Positions 5,381 to 6,404 of a stretch of DNA of 6,404 nucleotides are shown in pieces; position 1 is the stretch's first letter; every line of letters begins with the position of its first letter. The stretch covers positions 1 through 6,404 of the forward strand of contig CAUEYG010000098.1 of NCBI GenBank assembly GCA_959021945.1, in the 5' to 3' direction. Origin of the DNA: an uncultured Eubacteriales bacterium. Lineage in GTDB: Bacteria > Bacillota > Clostridia > Peptostreptococcales > Anaerovoracaceae. The position numbers and the translations under genes are program-made. The notes under the pieces are model-generated. The model made no database searches, had not been told where the DNA came from, and saw only the letters and a program-made list of their open reading frames with translations.

Positions 5381-5914
5381 ATGATGAAACTGGAAACAGA
5401 GCGGCTGATTTTGTCAACTTGGAAAAAGAAAGACGCCGCTGACTTGTACGATTATGCGAAAAATCCCAATGTAGGACCTCATGCGGGCTGGAAACCCCAT
5501 GCCGATATAAAGGAGTCCAAGCAGATTATTAAAACTATTTTTTTGCCCAACCAGGTATGGGCAATTCGGGATAAAGCTACTGAGAAAGCCATCGGCACCA
5601 TTGGCTTTGAGGAGGACAAGTATAGACCCCATATCCAAAGCAGAGAGCTGGGTTACTCCATGTCTGAGGATTACTGGGGGCGGGGTCTTATGACAGAAGC
5701 GGCCAAAGCTGTGATTCATTATGGATTTGAAAGCATGCAGTTGGAGACAATCTGTATCTGCACAGGGCCTGAGAATAAGCGGTCGCAAAGCGTGATACGA
5801 AAATGCGGGTTTTCCTATGAAGGCACGCTGCGCAAGGCTTATAAAATTTATGATGGAACGGTGCGTGATGTTTTATGTTACTCACTGATGAGAGAGGAAT
5901 ATTATGGAAATTAA
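5381..5914 (+). CDS. RimJ/RimL-like GNAT family N-acetyltransferase
   Basis: This complete GNAT protein (177 aa from ATG 5381, 176 aa from ATG 5384) begins with the usual LETERLILSTW strand of the RimJ/RimL-type subfamily. The acetyl-CoA pyrophosphate-binding motif A is ELGYSMSEDYWGRGLMTEAAKAV (about 89-111) with the W-G-R-G-x-x-T-E-A core. Motif B, with the helix NKRSQSVIRKCGFSYEGTLRKA (about 132-153), is also intact. These enzymes transfer acetyl from acetyl-CoA to an amino group. Substrates across the subfamily include ribosomal protein N-termini, amino acids and small amines, so the substrate here is unknown. It has its own strong promoter and ribosome binding site and overlaps the next GNAT gene by 11 nt, so the two are probably co-translated. 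Its function is inferred only to the level of the family. Confidence 0.88.
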   Translation: MMKLETERLILSTWKKKDAADLYDYAKNPNVGPHAGWKPHADIKESKQIIKTIFLPNQVWAIRDKATEKAIGTIGFEEDKYRPHIQSRELGYSMSEDYWGRGLMTEAAKAVIHYGFESMQLETICICTGPENKRSQSVIRKCGFSYEGTLRKAYKIYDGTVRDVLCYSLMREEYYGN

Positions 5915-6404
5915 AGGATTGTATAAACTGACGAGACAAGAGGAAGAAAAATTAATTCACACTTATATGGATGCCTTTAAGTATTATCCGAAAATGATGA
6001 ATGCGTTTCCTGACAAAGAGGATAGGGAGGCTGCGCTAGAGGCTACCCTCCGCTACTATGTTGCTTATGATATGGAATATGGGGCAGCTTTTTCCCTGGA
6101 TGAAAATGTAAACGAAGGGGTCTGCGTTGTTTATTCCAAGGATATGAATTACAGCCAGCAGCGCCACGAAAAAGCCGGCAGCTTTTCACCGGAATACAAG
6201 GCGGCTATGGCAAAGCTTACAAAGGAGCAGCAGGAAAAAAGAGAGGCTCTCTTTGACGAGCTGGACAGACTGGAAGGGGAAATCGATCTGCCATCCCCAC
6301 ACCTGTACGCTGATTTTTTAGGTGTGAGAGAAGAATGCCAGAAGCAGGGAAGAGGGAGAAAACTCATGGGAGCAGTTTGTGACTTTGCAGCATCCCAGGG
6401 GCTG
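5904..6404 (+). CDS. GNAT family N-acetyltransferase, 3' end outside window
   Basis: The frame from ATG 5904 stays open to the window edge, giving 167 residues without a stop. AGAGGA (5893-5898) lies 5 nt upstream, inside the end of the previous gene. The N-terminal part starts MEIKGLYKLTRQEEEKLIHTYMDAFKYYP and contains a charged helical stretch at about 96-127 (EYKAAMAKLTKEQQEKREALFDELDRLEGE). GNAT motif A then appears as HLYADFLGVREECQKQGRGRKLMGAVCDFAASQG (about 133-166), with the acetyl-CoA loop Q-x-x-G-x-G intact at 146-151. The rest of the fold, including the C-terminal strands, is cut off. It is a different GNAT subfamily from its upstream neighbour, so recent duplication is unlikely. 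The substrate is unknown. The 11-nt overlap indicates co-transcription and probable translational coupling with the upstream gene. Confidence 0.8.
   Translation, partial: MEIKGLYKLTRQEEEKLIHTYMDAFKYYPKMMNAFPDKEDREAALEATLRYYVAYDMEYGAAFSLDENVNEGVCVVYSKDMNYSQQRHEKAGSFSPEYKAAMAKLTKEQQEKREALFDELDRLEGEIDLPSPHLYADFLGVREECQKQGRGRKLMGAVCDFAASQGL

Overview
The window looks like chromosomal DNA from a spore-forming, low-to-moderate GC Firmicute. It is most likely a member of the Clostridia, and Lachnospiraceae would fit, but that is inferred from protein flavour and gene content, not from a marker tree. Sporulation genes yabP and yabQ, a DivIC-type division protein, RNase M5, strong AGGAGG-like ribosome binding sites and tight or overlapping gene junctions all support this. 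No CRISPR array, tRNA, rRNA, insertion sequence or phage gene was seen. There is no gene-free stretch longer than about 100 bases.

Bases 1-4372 hold a co-directional plus-strand block: the 3' end of yabP, yabQ, divIC, rnmV (RNase M5), rsmA/ksgA and a membrane sulfatase of the lipoteichoic-acid synthase family. yabQ overlaps divIC by 32 nt and divIC overlaps rnmV by 23 nt. rsmA starts on the base after the rnmV stop, and the LTA-synthase-like gene starts 6 nt after rsmA. An extended -10 promoter lies inside yabQ (435-463). It would let divIC and the housekeeping genes be transcribed in growing cells even if yabPQ is expressed only during sporulation. The block joins cell division, 5S rRNA maturation, 16S rRNA dimethylation and envelope polymer synthesis. 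In Bacillus subtilis, divIC and rnmV-ksgA sit in separate neighbourhoods.

Bases 4373-4459 are a short convergent gap with a hairpin that can serve as a terminator in both directions. The minus-strand gene at 4460-5287 encodes a secreted GH25 muramidase with a C-terminal LysM domain. A 93-bp divergent intergenic region (5288-5380) carries a near-consensus sigma-A promoter pointing right.

Bases 5381-6404 hold two overlapping GNAT acetyltransferase genes on the plus strand. The first is a complete RimJ/RimL-like protein; the second runs off the window end.

No clearly new system was found. The points most worth checking are a perfect 12-bp-arm inverted repeat inside divIC, the nested promoter in yabQ, the fused gene order, the C-terminal IPT/TIG-like extension on the LTA-synthase-like protein, and the GNAT pair.
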